Source: DATKXO01 sp035528995
Lineage (GTDB): Bacteria; Planctomycetota; Phycisphaerae; UBA1845
Assembly (NCBI GenBank): GCA_035528995.1
Contig: DATKXO010000258.1
Location: 1 to 47,789, forward strand
Direction of reading: 5' to 3'
DNA: 47,789 nt
The translations under genes were made by a program, and so were the position numbers. The notes under the pieces are model-generated. The model saw only the letters and a list, made by a program, of their open reading frames with translations. It was not told where the DNA came from and searched no databases. Of the stretch, positions 25,001 to 33,429 are shown piece after piece. Position 1 is the first letter of the stretch. Each line of letters starts with the position of its first letter.

Positions 25001-26487
25001 CCGAGCCACTCCTGAGCCTTGGCCCGGTCGGCCTCCACGGCCTGCTGACGCTCGCGCTCGAGCCGCTCCGCCTGTTCCTGAGCTCGTTCGCCCCGTTCGG
25101 ACAACTCCTGCCGGATGCTCTTGGCCTGGGCTCGCAGCGCCGGCAGCATTTCGTCGTCCGGTGGCAGGTCGTTGATCCGCCCGGTCAACTGCTTGACCGT
25201 GGCCAGCGTGGCCGACGGGTCCTCGCCTGTGTCCTTGTCGAGCCGTCGCCGGGCCGCGTCCAGTTTCTGTTTGATGGCCACGTTCTGCTGAACGACCTTG
25301 GCGGTCTCGCCGGCCTTTTGGGCGAGGTCGTCGGCCAGCCCGGGCATGGCCCGCACGCGGTCGAGCAGTCTGCGGGCCCGCGGCCATTCGTCGCCATCCA
25401 GCAGACCCAGCGCCTCTTGCAGCAGCACGTGTGCCTCGGATTGACGCAGGAGCTCCTCTGCCCGCTGGGCCACTTCGGCAGGCGCGGCTTCGCTGTCGGC
25501 GACGGATCGGGCGATGCGGCAGACTTCCTCCCACTTGCCCTGCTGGACCGCCTTCTCACACGCTTCCAGGCGCCGGCGGGCGATCTCGGCCGGGTCCACC
25601 AGCTTGACGTGCTCGCGCATCGCCTCGAACGCCTCGGCCGCCGAGGGACGCTCGCGCGGTGTCCGGGCCAGCATCTTCTCCACCAGCTCACACCAGGCCT
25701 TGACGGCCGGGTTTTCCGACTCGCGCATGTCCTGGCGGCGCGTGCCGGTGTAGCGGGTCATGGCCATGTATTCGGACATGCCGGCCAGACGGTGGGCGTC
25801 GGGCTCACCCGCCAGGTACGGGTGCCGGTGCTCCGCCATCAGATGCAGGATGAAGCCCGCGGCGATGATGTCGGAGCCGGACTCGAACGTGCTCAGGTTC
25901 CGCCGGCCGTACTTCTCCGGATCGATGAACGCGCAGATGCGGTCGTGGCGCTCGAACTCCTCCGGTGCCAGCACCTCCCACGCCCCGGTGATGTGGACCT
26001 CCGGCGCGTCGGCCTCGCGCGGCCCGACGGCCAGCTCGACGTAGCGCTCCACGCCGAGCGCTTCACACAACGCTGGCGCGAAGCCGAAGTCCGTTACCTT
26101 CTCGACGCCGTCCGGGTCAACGAGGATCACCCCAGGACACAGCCCGCCGTGCGACTTGAGCGCGCCACCCTCACCTGCGTGAACCACCCGCAACGCGTCG
26201 AACAGGGCCACGCTCATGCCCAGAAGCTGCCGCTCCGCGGTCTTGGGGCCTTCGGGGTCGAACAGTGGCTTGATGCCGATGGGATTGGCTGGCTCGTGCT
26301 CGACGTAGTAGGCACCGCCGCCCTCGGCCAGTCGCACCTCGCCCATCAGCCCCAGCACGTGCGGCGATTTGGCGGCCAGACGGCGCTGGTAATCGACGGC
26401 CGCGGCCAGCAGCCTCCCCAGGCGCGACCACTGGTCGTCGCTGACCTCCGGCGGCTTCAGAATGACCCGTCGATACGTCTTGGCCAT
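22060..26487 (-). CDS. Pseudokinase / coiled-coil / transmembrane / FGE-sulfatase fusion protein
   Basis: This 1475-residue protein has four parts. Residues 1-295 resemble a Ser/Thr kinase, with TDFGFA (DFG 133-135), LAPEEFE (APE 174-176) and SDIIAAG helix F. The HRDLKPxN loop, however, reads HGGLCPGVI (113-121), without the catalytic Asp, Lys and Asn, and no VAIK or glycine loop is clear, so it should be a pseudokinase. A long charged helical region follows (about 295-630), then a mixed domain. A membrane helix lies at about 896-920 (PVAGVAVIAAAIGVWALW). After a Pro/Thr/Glu-rich linker comes an FGE-sulfatase domain (about 1247-1475: MSQYEITVGQYQ, LPFDDEWHHAL, WGLYDMLGNVREWV, KGGSFRE). The FGE domain would lie outside the membrane and the pseudokinase inside. 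It is transcribed alone. Confidence 0.85.
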   Translation of the reverse strand: MAKTYRRVILKPPEVSDDQWSRLGRLLAAAVDYQRRLAAKSPHVLGLMGEVRLAEGGGAYYVEHEPANPIGIKPLFDPEGPKTAERQLLGMSVALFDALRVVHAGEGGALKSHGGLCPGVILVDPDGVEKVTDFGFAPALCEALGVERYVELAVGPREADAPEVHITGAWEVLAPEEFERHDRICAFIDPEKYGRRNLSTFESGSDIIAAGFILHLMAEHRHPYLAGEPDAHRLAGMSEYMAMTRYTGTRRQDMRESENPAVKAWCELVEKMLARTPRERPSAAEAFEAMREHVKLVDPAEIARRRLEACEKAVQQGKWEEVCRIARSVADSEAAPAEVAQRAEELLRQSEAHVLLQEALGLLDGDEWPRARRLLDRVRAMPGLADDLAQKAGETAKVVQQNVAIKQKLDAARRRLDKDTGEDPSATLATVKQLTGRINDLPPDDEMLPALRAQAKSIRQELSERGERAQEQAERLERERQQAVEADRAKAQEWLGQLEPAFEKQEWDELTELFAARPELQYWPEDVERRAGEIKAEFDEYAAERERMSAIKADVEAAQGWLQQLGQAVEGESWEQAERILLEKPNLAHVPEGLIQEIDVLGRRVQALVTHFVEDILSEQVAAFAPANRFEISVEVGEWKTRDDVPSCQTALKIACPTLSPTPAAIEVRVDRREDDVVIAEPDRVKRLIGAGLASLVRAAQEAALQRVCEPLRSGLFPAAVAETRLTEPSAKVVATIRCLDQEGEGGRVKVALTWDARRLVWHEQEADQLRDACLDLALFEIDAALRRDVIEASSVLAAHAEELRFEMDPPTVEGEFPTRVRRGGALEFTRAKDRRVFALERFEAAFPQERVSGLYEKLKKAEETLKQALAEGAAEEARARAAPTEVEEPPKKARRVPKLILPVAGVAVIAAAIGVWALWFRGEPAPAPSPGPPIRTPSEVPLTGTNSGAPEEAVVEQPTTPEANTGTPTVAATPDEHPTQPPPDEATSEDAQAEAALAAAVAGLEQRFTAFSEQLEKPTHAQLVSLIDEGGLDGLANDLLAIQDEVPPEQTDRQNQVAEWLQQTLTWKRNLDDYGRVLRIGGRNLTEAVQTAAAAWAIWPTAYVVELIDKLNRVNEPYKQFSRYLEERNWRAANFFLTLATRQAEEDDLYGDLRRTFSDASSQLSDARQDTLEPALQAAREWLQRQGDPSELPTDQLNPARNQAGARARAILDNIDYPPSVRSVAADEQEVIDGLLKWSTYTLALPGGGDLILTYIPDDRINAIDAVWMSQYEITVGQYQAVVGELPLPDGADQPDEEMAGSERNPVGFVTPDQARQFCAALSERSEGQLIFRLPFDDEWHHALLTGRGRVPTANPGACKYDATTGEPDLDPTTANFESDEGAFFPPGHKDGFGRFAPVGSYAPNRWGLYDMLGNVREWVIRRSDYKPITKGGSFRESVVGISMQRDPRLDFEVALDTRTPYEDNGFRIVVLAP

Positions 26488-26572
26488 GAACCGGCAACCC
26501 TGTGGTTCTGCCGCGATGCAGATCCGTACAACGGACCCTGCGATAGCGTCATAGACACCTTATACGAATTCT

Positions 26573-26590
26573 GGCCGGTCGTCTCCGGCC
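26573..26590. repeat. Inverted repeat between putA and the pseudokinase gene
   Basis: GGCCGG (26573-26578) and CCGGCC (26585-26590) surround a 6-base loop. On the minus strand a TATAAG hexamer (26564-26559) follows, so the repeat lies at the -35 position of a possible pseudokinase promoter. It could be an operator, or a weak terminator of the upstream operon. There is no T-run. Confidence 0.3.
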
Positions 26591-26686
26591 GTATGAATGG
26601 TCAGTAGGAATGCCGGGCGCTACGGGTTGGCCATTCGCCGCGACGGTTCCCGCTCCGTCGCGGTCGCGGCTCGGATCGGGGGCGTG

Positions 26687-29600
26687 TCAGGCCGAGGTCT
26701 GGGCCTCTTCCTCTTCCACCGGGGCGAAGCCGTGGCGCAGGGCGTTCTCGGTGATGTTGCGGGCCACGCAGTATTGCAGCAGGTAGTCCGGCCCGCCGGC
26801 CTTGCCCGCCCCGGTGCCGCTGAGGCCGAAGCCGCCGTAGGGCTGAATGTCCACCCGCGAGCCGGTGATCTTGCGATTGATGTACAGGTTGCCGACGCGA
26901 AGGTCCCGCCGGGCCATCTCCAGGTGGGCCGGACTTCGCGAGTAGACCCCGCCGGTCAGGGCATACGGTGAGTCGTTCGCAATCTCGACCGCCTGCTCGA
27001 AGTCCTTCGCCTTGATCACCGTCAGCACCGGCCCGAAGATCTCCTCCTGCGCGATCGGCGACTTGGGGTCCACGTCGGCGATCACCGTCGGCCCGACGAA
27101 GTAGCCGCCTTCGGTCAGGTTCGACACGTCACCCTCGTACAGCACGCGCCCTTCACTGCGGCCGATCTCGACGTACTCGCGCACCCTCTTGAGCGCGCTC
27201 GCGTCAATCAGCGGGCCGACCTCGGTGCCGGGTTGCTCGGGCGGCCCCACCACCAGCGTGCCGGCCGCCTCGGCCAGCTTCGAGCAGAACGCGTCGTACA
27301 CGTCGGCCACCACGATCGCCCGCGAGCACGCGCTGCACCGCTGCCCGGCGTAGGCGAAGGCCGACGCCCGCACGCCCATGACGGCCTCGTCGAGCTCGGC
27401 ATCGGAATCGACGATGGTCGGGTTCTTGCCGCTCAGGTCGGCGATGACGCGTTTGAGGTGTCGCTGCCCCGAGCGCACGGCCGCCGCCGCTTGAATCAGC
27501 GGCGCCCCGACCTCGCGCGACCCGGTGAAGGCGATCACGTGCACGTCCGGGTGCCTGACCAGGTGTTCGCCGATGATGTCGCCCGGGCCCGGCAGGTAGT
27601 TCACCACGCCGCGCGGCAGGCCCGCATCCTCGAACACCTCCATCAGTCTGGCGGCCGTGACCGGCGCGGCCGACGACGGCTTCAGCACCACCGTGTTGCC
27701 CGTCGCCAGGGCGGCCGCCGTCATGTTGGCCAACAAAGCAACCGGGAAATTGAACGGCGAAATGACCGCGCACACCCCGCACGGCTCGTAGCGCAGCACG
27801 TTGTCCTCACCGGGCAGATCGCGGCGCCGGGGCCGCTTCTCCATCCACTCGATCCGCCGGGCGTAGTAGCGGATGTAGTCGACGCCCTCACAGATGTCGG
27901 CGTCGGCCTCTCGCCACGGTTTGCCGGCTTCGAGGATCACCGTGGCCGCCAGCTCGAAGCGCTTCTCCTCGATCCGGTCGGCGATTCTTTGCAGCAGACG
28001 GCCGCGCTGGTGCGCCGGCGTGCGCCGCCACTCGTTGAACGCCCGGTTGGCGCTGGCTACCGCCTTGTCGGCGTGTGCGGGCGTGGCCTGGGCCACCCGC
28101 CCGATGATCTCCGACGGCTTGGCCGGGTTGACCGAGTTGAACGCGTCCTCGGTCACGATGTTCACCCCGTCGATGACCAGCGGGTAGTGGCGGCCGGCGT
28201 CGCCGCGGACGTACGCAATCGCGTCGGTCAGGCACTGGCGGTTCTCGGCGTTGCCGAACGACGTGTTGGACACGTTGCGGAACGAAGTCATCGCATCTTC
28301 TTCCTCGTCGGTGTTGGCGTAATGCCGCTTGGCGGGCTGCATACTGGGCGGGCGCGTGATCGTCGGGTCAGTTAAGAGCCGCTCCTGCGAGCGGTGTTCC
28401 TTGAAGCCCTGCCGCAGAAACGAGTCGTTCGAGGTGTTCTCCAGCAACCGCCGGATCAGGTAGGCCATCCCCGGAATCAGCTCTCCGTAAGGGCAATAGA
28501 TCCGCAGGCACCGGCCCATCTGCCGCACGGCCTCCTTCAACGGGTCGCCCATGCCGTGCAGCATCTGGAGTTCGTAGTCGTGCACGGTCAGACCCAGATG
28601 TTCGGCACAGGCCATCACGTGGGCCAACGAGCGGACGTTATGACTGGCGAACGCCGGCCGGATCTTGTCCGCGTTGGCCAGCATGACCCGCGTCATCCGT
28701 TCGTAGCACGCGTCCGACTCCCACTTGTTGGTCCATACGGGAATGGCCGTGCTGTTCTGTTCGGCCAGGATGGTCTCGTGATCCCAGTAAGCCCCCTTGA
28801 CCAGCCGGATGCCGATCGGCGTGCCGCGCTTTGTGACCCAGTCCAGCAGACCCAGCAGGTCGTTCTCGCCGTCCTCGAGGTAGGCCTGAACCACGATCCC
28901 GATGTCGGGCCAGTCGCGGAACTCCGGCTCGTTAAGCAGCGTCTTGAACAGCTCGAGTGTCAGGTCGCGGACGGCGAACGACTCCATGTCGATGTTGACG
29001 AACGCGCCGTGTTTCTGAGCGGCCCGCAGGATGGGTCGCAGCCGGGCGTTGACCCGTTGGCGGGCCCGCACCGGGTCGATCGCGTCGAAGTGCGTGTCCA
29101 TCGACGTCAACTTGACCGAGACGTTGATCCGAGGCATCGAACCTTTGCCGTCGCGATCGATCAGCGGAATCTCCGGCCAGTCCCTGGCGGCCGGTCCCAG
29201 CGACTCGATCAGGTCGATGTAGGCCTGCGTGTAGCGGTCCGCTTGGGTCGGGCTGATGGTCGCCTCGCCGAGGACGTCCAGCGTGAAGGCCTTGCCGTTG
29301 CGTCGCAGCTTCTCGGCCACGGCGATGGCCTCGGTCGGATTCGAGCCCGTGATGAACCGGTTGGCCGCCTCGAACGCGACCCGGCTCGCCACCGAGCCCA
29401 GCGTCCGGGCGTACAACGAGTTCGGGTTCTTGAACGAAAGGGCCAGCTTCGCCGGGCCGGGCAGATCGACCTGCGCCGGATCGAGGTACTCCCGCAGGTG
29501 TCCGGCCACATCGGCGTCGCCGCGCATCATCGGCAGCGTGTCCACCCAACGGAAGGCCCGCACCTTGAGGTTGTCGTCCTTCATGGTGAAGCCGGTGGCC

Positions 29601-29713
29601 ACGTCGATCCAGAAGGCGGTCTGCCACGGGCGCGGCGCCGCGGCCCGGGCGCGCTCGAAGATTTCCCGGCCGATCTCGCGGATGCGGTGTTCGTACGAGG
29701 CCGATGAGGTCAT
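26687..29713 (-). CDS. putA: Bifunctional proline dehydrogenase / delta-1-pyrroline-5-carboxylate dehydrogenase
   Basis: The 1008-residue enzyme converts proline to glutamate in two steps. The N-terminal FAD-dependent proline dehydrogenase has VSVKLTSMD, IRLVKGAYWDHE and the substrate motif LIRRLLENTSNDSF. The C-terminal NAD-dependent aldehyde dehydrogenase has FTGSREVGAPL, the Glu region DLSGKNPTIVDSDAELDEAV, the nucleophile C793 in GQRCSACSRAIV, and QEEIFGPVLTV. There is no N-terminal ribbon-helix-helix, so it is a pure enzyme and not the autoregulator of enteric bacteria. The ATG at 29713 overlaps the addA stop as ATGA and is chosen over an upstream start inside addA. It is the third gene of an addB-addA-putA operon, an unexpected partnership of DNA repair and amino-acid catabolism. 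Confidence 0.94.
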   Translation of the reverse strand: MTSSASYEHRIREIGREIFERARAAAPRPWQTAFWIDVATGFTMKDDNLKVRAFRWVDTLPMMRGDADVAGHLREYLDPAQVDLPGPAKLALSFKNPNSLYARTLGSVASRVAFEAANRFITGSNPTEAIAVAEKLRRNGKAFTLDVLGEATISPTQADRYTQAYIDLIESLGPAARDWPEIPLIDRDGKGSMPRINVSVKLTSMDTHFDAIDPVRARQRVNARLRPILRAAQKHGAFVNIDMESFAVRDLTLELFKTLLNEPEFRDWPDIGIVVQAYLEDGENDLLGLLDWVTKRGTPIGIRLVKGAYWDHETILAEQNSTAIPVWTNKWESDACYERMTRVMLANADKIRPAFASHNVRSLAHVMACAEHLGLTVHDYELQMLHGMGDPLKEAVRQMGRCLRIYCPYGELIPGMAYLIRRLLENTSNDSFLRQGFKEHRSQERLLTDPTITRPPSMQPAKRHYANTDEEEDAMTSFRNVSNTSFGNAENRQCLTDAIAYVRGDAGRHYPLVIDGVNIVTEDAFNSVNPAKPSEIIGRVAQATPAHADKAVASANRAFNEWRRTPAHQRGRLLQRIADRIEEKRFELAATVILEAGKPWREADADICEGVDYIRYYARRIEWMEKRPRRRDLPGEDNVLRYEPCGVCAVISPFNFPVALLANMTAAALATGNTVVLKPSSAAPVTAARLMEVFEDAGLPRGVVNYLPGPGDIIGEHLVRHPDVHVIAFTGSREVGAPLIQAAAAVRSGQRHLKRVIADLSGKNPTIVDSDAELDEAVMGVRASAFAYAGQRCSACSRAIVVADVYDAFCSKLAEAAGTLVVGPPEQPGTEVGPLIDASALKRVREYVEIGRSEGRVLYEGDVSNLTEGGYFVGPTVIADVDPKSPIAQEEIFGPVLTVIKAKDFEQAVEIANDSPYALTGGVYSRSPAHLEMARRDLRVGNLYINRKITGSRVDIQPYGGFGLSGTGAGKAGGPDYLLQYCVARNITENALRHGFAPVEEEEAQTSA

Positions 29714-32700
29714 GACACGCTCTGCTCCACTGGCACCTCGATGATACGGCGCGGCGTCAGAAAGACCAGCCAGCACCGGGCCACGGGCCGGTGCCAGATC
29801 CGGGCGACGGCCCGGGCATACAGCCGAAGCTGCAGGCCGTATTCCGCCGCCCGAGCCTCGGCCCCCGCGTCGTCCACCTGGTCCGTCTTGTAATCCACGA
29901 TCTCCAGCCCGCCATCGGTCGGCAGGACGCCGTCGGCGATCCCGCGCACCAGCACGGTGTCGTCGGAGGCGCCGGTCAGGGCTGCGTCAAACACCGCCCC
30001 TGCCTCGGTGGAGATGAAGATGAACTCCCGCCGGTACGCATCGCCGGCCTGCCGGATGCGCTGCCCCAGCGGGCTCTCCAGGAACCAGGTCAGTGCATCC
30101 GCGTCGATCGCGTCGGCCTCCTCGTCCGTCACTGCGCCGGCGTCGATCAGCCGACGGATTCCGGCATCGACCGGCAGGGAGAAGTCGAGGTGCTCCAGCA
30201 CCCGGTGGATCAGTGTTCCCCGCTGCTGGGGCGTCAACTCCACAACCTCCGGAACGCCGGTCAACACACGCGGCGGATCGAACGACGGCCTGTAGTACGG
30301 CCGGGCGCGGGCCTGATGCTCGTCTTCAAACGGATCGACGGCACGCTTGGCCTCGCTGGCGGCCACAACTGCCCGGATGGATGCCGACGCCAGGTGCGGA
30401 TAGGGGAAGTCCACCGCGCCCAGCACCTCGGCGGGATCGAAGCCCTCGACACCCGCGGGCTCGTCGCCGGGCAGCGGCGCCAACGCGGCCGCGGCGGACA
30501 GTGCGTGGTTTTCCGCCACCGTGGGGGAAGTTTCCAGACGCCACCCGACCATCGCTTCTTCCGTGTGCGGCTGAACGCGCCAAAGGGCGGTGCCGCTGTC
30601 GTCCTGCCCTGGCGCGTCCGCCCAGACGACCGAACCGGCCGGGGCCGAAGCCAGGGCGGGGATCAACCATTCAAGCGGCGTACCAGCCGACTGCACCGTC
30701 AGTTCCGACACCGGCCCGCTGCCCTGTCCGTGCAACGCCCGCCGGCGCTGCACCTGCTGCAGGTCGGCCGAGCCGATCAGAATCAGGCGCTGCTCGGCCC
30801 GCGTCAGGGCGACGTACAGGATGCGCAGCTCCTCGCTACGGGCGGCCGACTCGGTCGAGCGGGCCGCCAGCGTGTGGATGGCCGAGGGGTACTCGATCAT
30901 CCGCTCCGGCTCCACCACCCGGGGCGCGATCCCCCAGCGCCGGTCGAAGAGAATCCTCCCTGAGGAGTCGCTCAGGTTGAAGCGGTGTCCCAGGTCGGCG
31001 ACGAAGACGACGGGAAACTCCAGCCCCTTGGCGCCGTGAATGGTCATGACCGTGACCGCGTTCTGTGTGCTCCCGGTGGGTGGGGCGCCGGCCAGGTTGC
31101 GGTCGGCCGACTCCAGCGACTCGATGAACCGCAGGAAGCGGTGCAGCCCCTGCCGGGTGAAGCCGCCGAACTGTCTGGCCCGCTCGTGCAGTGCCAGAAG
31201 GTTGGCACGTCGAGCGGGGCCGCGGTCCAGACCGCCGGTGTGGGCCAGGTAGCCGGAATCCCGGTAGATGCTCCAGAGCACGTCAGCCAGCGGGCGCCGG
31301 CGGGCCTCGTGCCGCCAACGCGTCACACGACTGAGCAGCAGGCTCAACCGTTCGCGCAGTTCCGCGTCGCCACCGGATGCGGCGTAGCGCCGGACCGTCT
31401 CGTGAAACGGCACCTCGCGATCGGTGCACCGCATGGCCACCAGGTCGTCCTCGTCGAATGACAGACCCGTGACGCCCGAGCGGAGCACCGAAGCCAGTGG
31501 AATGTCCTGCTGCGGGTTGTCCAGAACCTGCAGCAGGGCCAGCACGTCGCGGATTTCCGTGTTCTCCAGCAATTGTCCGCCCGCAGGCGTGTAGGCCGGA
31601 ATCCCCATGCGGGCCAGGAACTCCACGATCCGCCCGGCGCTGTGGGCGGCCGCACGCAGCAGCACCGCCACGTCACGCCACTCGAGCGGACGGTCGTCCA
31701 CGGTTACACCTTCCCGCCGCAACGCCTGAATCCGCGTTCCGATCAGGTAGGCCTCGCGCTCGATCACTTTCCATTGGGCCGGATCGTCCGGGTCGGCGAC
31801 GGCCTGTACCTCGTCCTGGTCATCTTCACCGCGGGCCGATTCGATCCGGCGCTGCAGGAGGTGCAATTCGATCGGATGGGCGGGTGTGCCGATCAGCTTG
31901 GGATTGCCGCGCCGCAACCGGGCCGACTCGTCGTAGTCCACGCCGCCGGTCCGCCGTGACATCAGACGTTCGAACAGCAGGTTGACGCCCTCGAGCAGGT
32001 GCGGATGGCTGCGGAAGTTGTCCTGGAGCCGAACACAGGCACCCGCGTCGTCGCCCCGGTCCGTCACCTCGACCCGCCGCTGGAAGATCTCGGCCTCGGC
32101 TAGGCGGAACCGGTAGATGCTCTGCTTGACGTCGCCCACGCAGAACAGGTTGGCCCTGCGGTCGGTGTCCGATTCTCGGCTCACCAGACGAAGGATGGCC
32201 TCCTGCAACGGGTTGATGTCCTGGAACTCGTCCACCAGCACATGCGCGAAGCGGCCCTGGAGTTCGCGGGCGATGGCGGACGCTGCGCCCGGGTCGTCCT
32301 CGTCGTGCAGCAGATTGAACGCCCCGCGCTCCAGGTCGGAGAAGTCGAGCACGTCGGCCGATCGCTTGGCCCGGGTGTAGCGCCGCTCGAACTCGCGGAC
32401 CAGCCCGATCAATACGTCCACGTGCGGTGCGACGGCGGTCAGCCCCTGGCGCATCTCCTCCGGTGTGAACCGGGCCAATCGGCGCAGGCGATCGACCAGC
32501 CGCTTGCGAACGTCGTCGAGCAGATCGCGAGCCGCATCCCGTTCGTTACGCGCGGACTGGCCGGCATTCTTGGACAACCGAGGCGCACCGCGTGTCGTGA
32601 TCCCGAACCCGGCAATCTCTTCGCGGACCTTCGCTTCATTCCCCGGTTGAGACCACAGCCGGAGTTGCTCGGCGTAGTCCCGCAGCTTCTGCCCGTAAAA

Positions 32701-33429
32701 CGCGCCGCTGGACAGGTGCCGCTCGATGAATTGGGCGACCTCGGTGACATGGGTCTGTTGACGTTGGATCTCGGCCCGTAGCTCGTCCTCCAAGGCCGCA
32801 ACGGTCTGGTCGGCACCCGGCCCGACGACCTGGGCGGCGCGGGTCAGCCACGCTTCCGGATCGGGCAGGCTTCGCAGGAAGTCGGCCAGCCGCAGCACCA
32901 GGTCCACCAAGGGACCGTCGTTGCCCAGAAAGTACTCATCCACCAAACGAACGAAGCCCCGGCTCGAATCCGTGTCGGCCGCGTAAAGCTCGGCCAGCAG
33001 GGCCTCGAGCGTCTCGCTGCGCAACAGCCGGGCCTCGTCCTCGTCCAGGATCGCCGCCATCGGGTCGACACCGGCCTCGCTGAACCAGCGGCGCAGCATC
33101 CAAAGGCAGAAGGCGTGCAGGGTGGAAAGCTGCGCCGTGTCGATCAGCGCCGCTTGAGCTGCCAGATGATGGTCCCCCGGCCGATCGCGCAGGCGTTGGC
33201 GGATGGCCTCGAGAATGCGCGACTTCATCTCGGCGGCGGCCGCCTCCGTGAAAGTGACCACCAACAACTCGTTCACCCCGCAGCAGCGGTCCGGCGGCAG
33301 GTCGCAGACCAGGTGGGCGCATCGCTCGGCCAGAACGGCCGTCTTGCCTGAACCGGCGGCGGCCGTGACGATCACGCTGCGGTCGATCGTCTTAATGGCC
33401 CGTCGCTGGTCGTCGGTGAAGTCGATCAC
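29710..33429 (-). CDS. addA: AddA-type UvrD-family helicase-nuclease
   Basis: The 1239-residue subunit of the AddAB helicase-nuclease resects double-strand breaks for RecA loading. Superfamily 1 motifs are complete: Walker A TAAAGSGKT (about residues 22-30), VTFTEAAAAEMKSRI, Walker B VLVDEFQDINPLQEAIL, and VMTIHGAKGLEFPVVFV. The C-terminal RecB-type nuclease has RGTLIHRVLEHL, then EIVDYKTDQ and YGLQLRLYARAVAR, so it should be active. The GTG at 33429 overlaps the addB stop as GTGA and gives a normal N-terminus (IDFTDDQRRAI); the frame stays open further upstream only because it overlaps addB. Its stop overlaps the putA ATG. Together with AddB this replaces RecBCD. Confidence 0.93.
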   Translation of the reverse strand: MIDFTDDQRRAIKTIDRSVIVTAAAGSGKTAVLAERCAHLVCDLPPDRCCGVNELLVVTFTEAAAAEMKSRILEAIRQRLRDRPGDHHLAAQAALIDTAQLSTLHAFCLWMLRRWFSEAGVDPMAAILDEDEARLLRSETLEALLAELYAADTDSSRGFVRLVDEYFLGNDGPLVDLVLRLADFLRSLPDPEAWLTRAAQVVGPGADQTVAALEDELRAEIQRQQTHVTEVAQFIERHLSSGAFYGQKLRDYAEQLRLWSQPGNEAKVREEIAGFGITTRGAPRLSKNAGQSARNERDAARDLLDDVRKRLVDRLRRLARFTPEEMRQGLTAVAPHVDVLIGLVREFERRYTRAKRSADVLDFSDLERGAFNLLHDEDDPGAASAIARELQGRFAHVLVDEFQDINPLQEAILRLVSRESDTDRRANLFCVGDVKQSIYRFRLAEAEIFQRRVEVTDRGDDAGACVRLQDNFRSHPHLLEGVNLLFERLMSRRTGGVDYDESARLRRGNPKLIGTPAHPIELHLLQRRIESARGEDDQDEVQAVADPDDPAQWKVIEREAYLIGTRIQALRREGVTVDDRPLEWRDVAVLLRAAAHSAGRIVEFLARMGIPAYTPAGGQLLENTEIRDVLALLQVLDNPQQDIPLASVLRSGVTGLSFDEDDLVAMRCTDREVPFHETVRRYAASGGDAELRERLSLLLSRVTRWRHEARRRPLADVLWSIYRDSGYLAHTGGLDRGPARRANLLALHERARQFGGFTRQGLHRFLRFIESLESADRNLAGAPPTGSTQNAVTVMTIHGAKGLEFPVVFVADLGHRFNLSDSSGRILFDRRWGIAPRVVEPERMIEYPSAIHTLAARSTESAARSEELRILYVALTRAEQRLILIGSADLQQVQRRRALHGQGSGPVSELTVQSAGTPLEWLIPALASAPAGSVVWADAPGQDDSGTALWRVQPHTEEAMVGWRLETSPTVAENHALSAAAALAPLPGDEPAGVEGFDPAEVLGAVDFPYPHLASASIRAVVAASEAKRAVDPFEDEHQARARPYYRPSFDPPRVLTGVPEVVELTPQQRGTLIHRVLEHLDFSLPVDAGIRRLIDAGAVTDEEADAIDADALTWFLESPLGQRIRQAGDAYRREFIFISTEAGAVFDAALTGASDDTVLVRGIADGVLPTDGGLEIVDYKTDQVDDAGAEARAAEYGLQLRLYARAVARIWHRPVARCWLVFLTPRRIIEVPVEQSVS

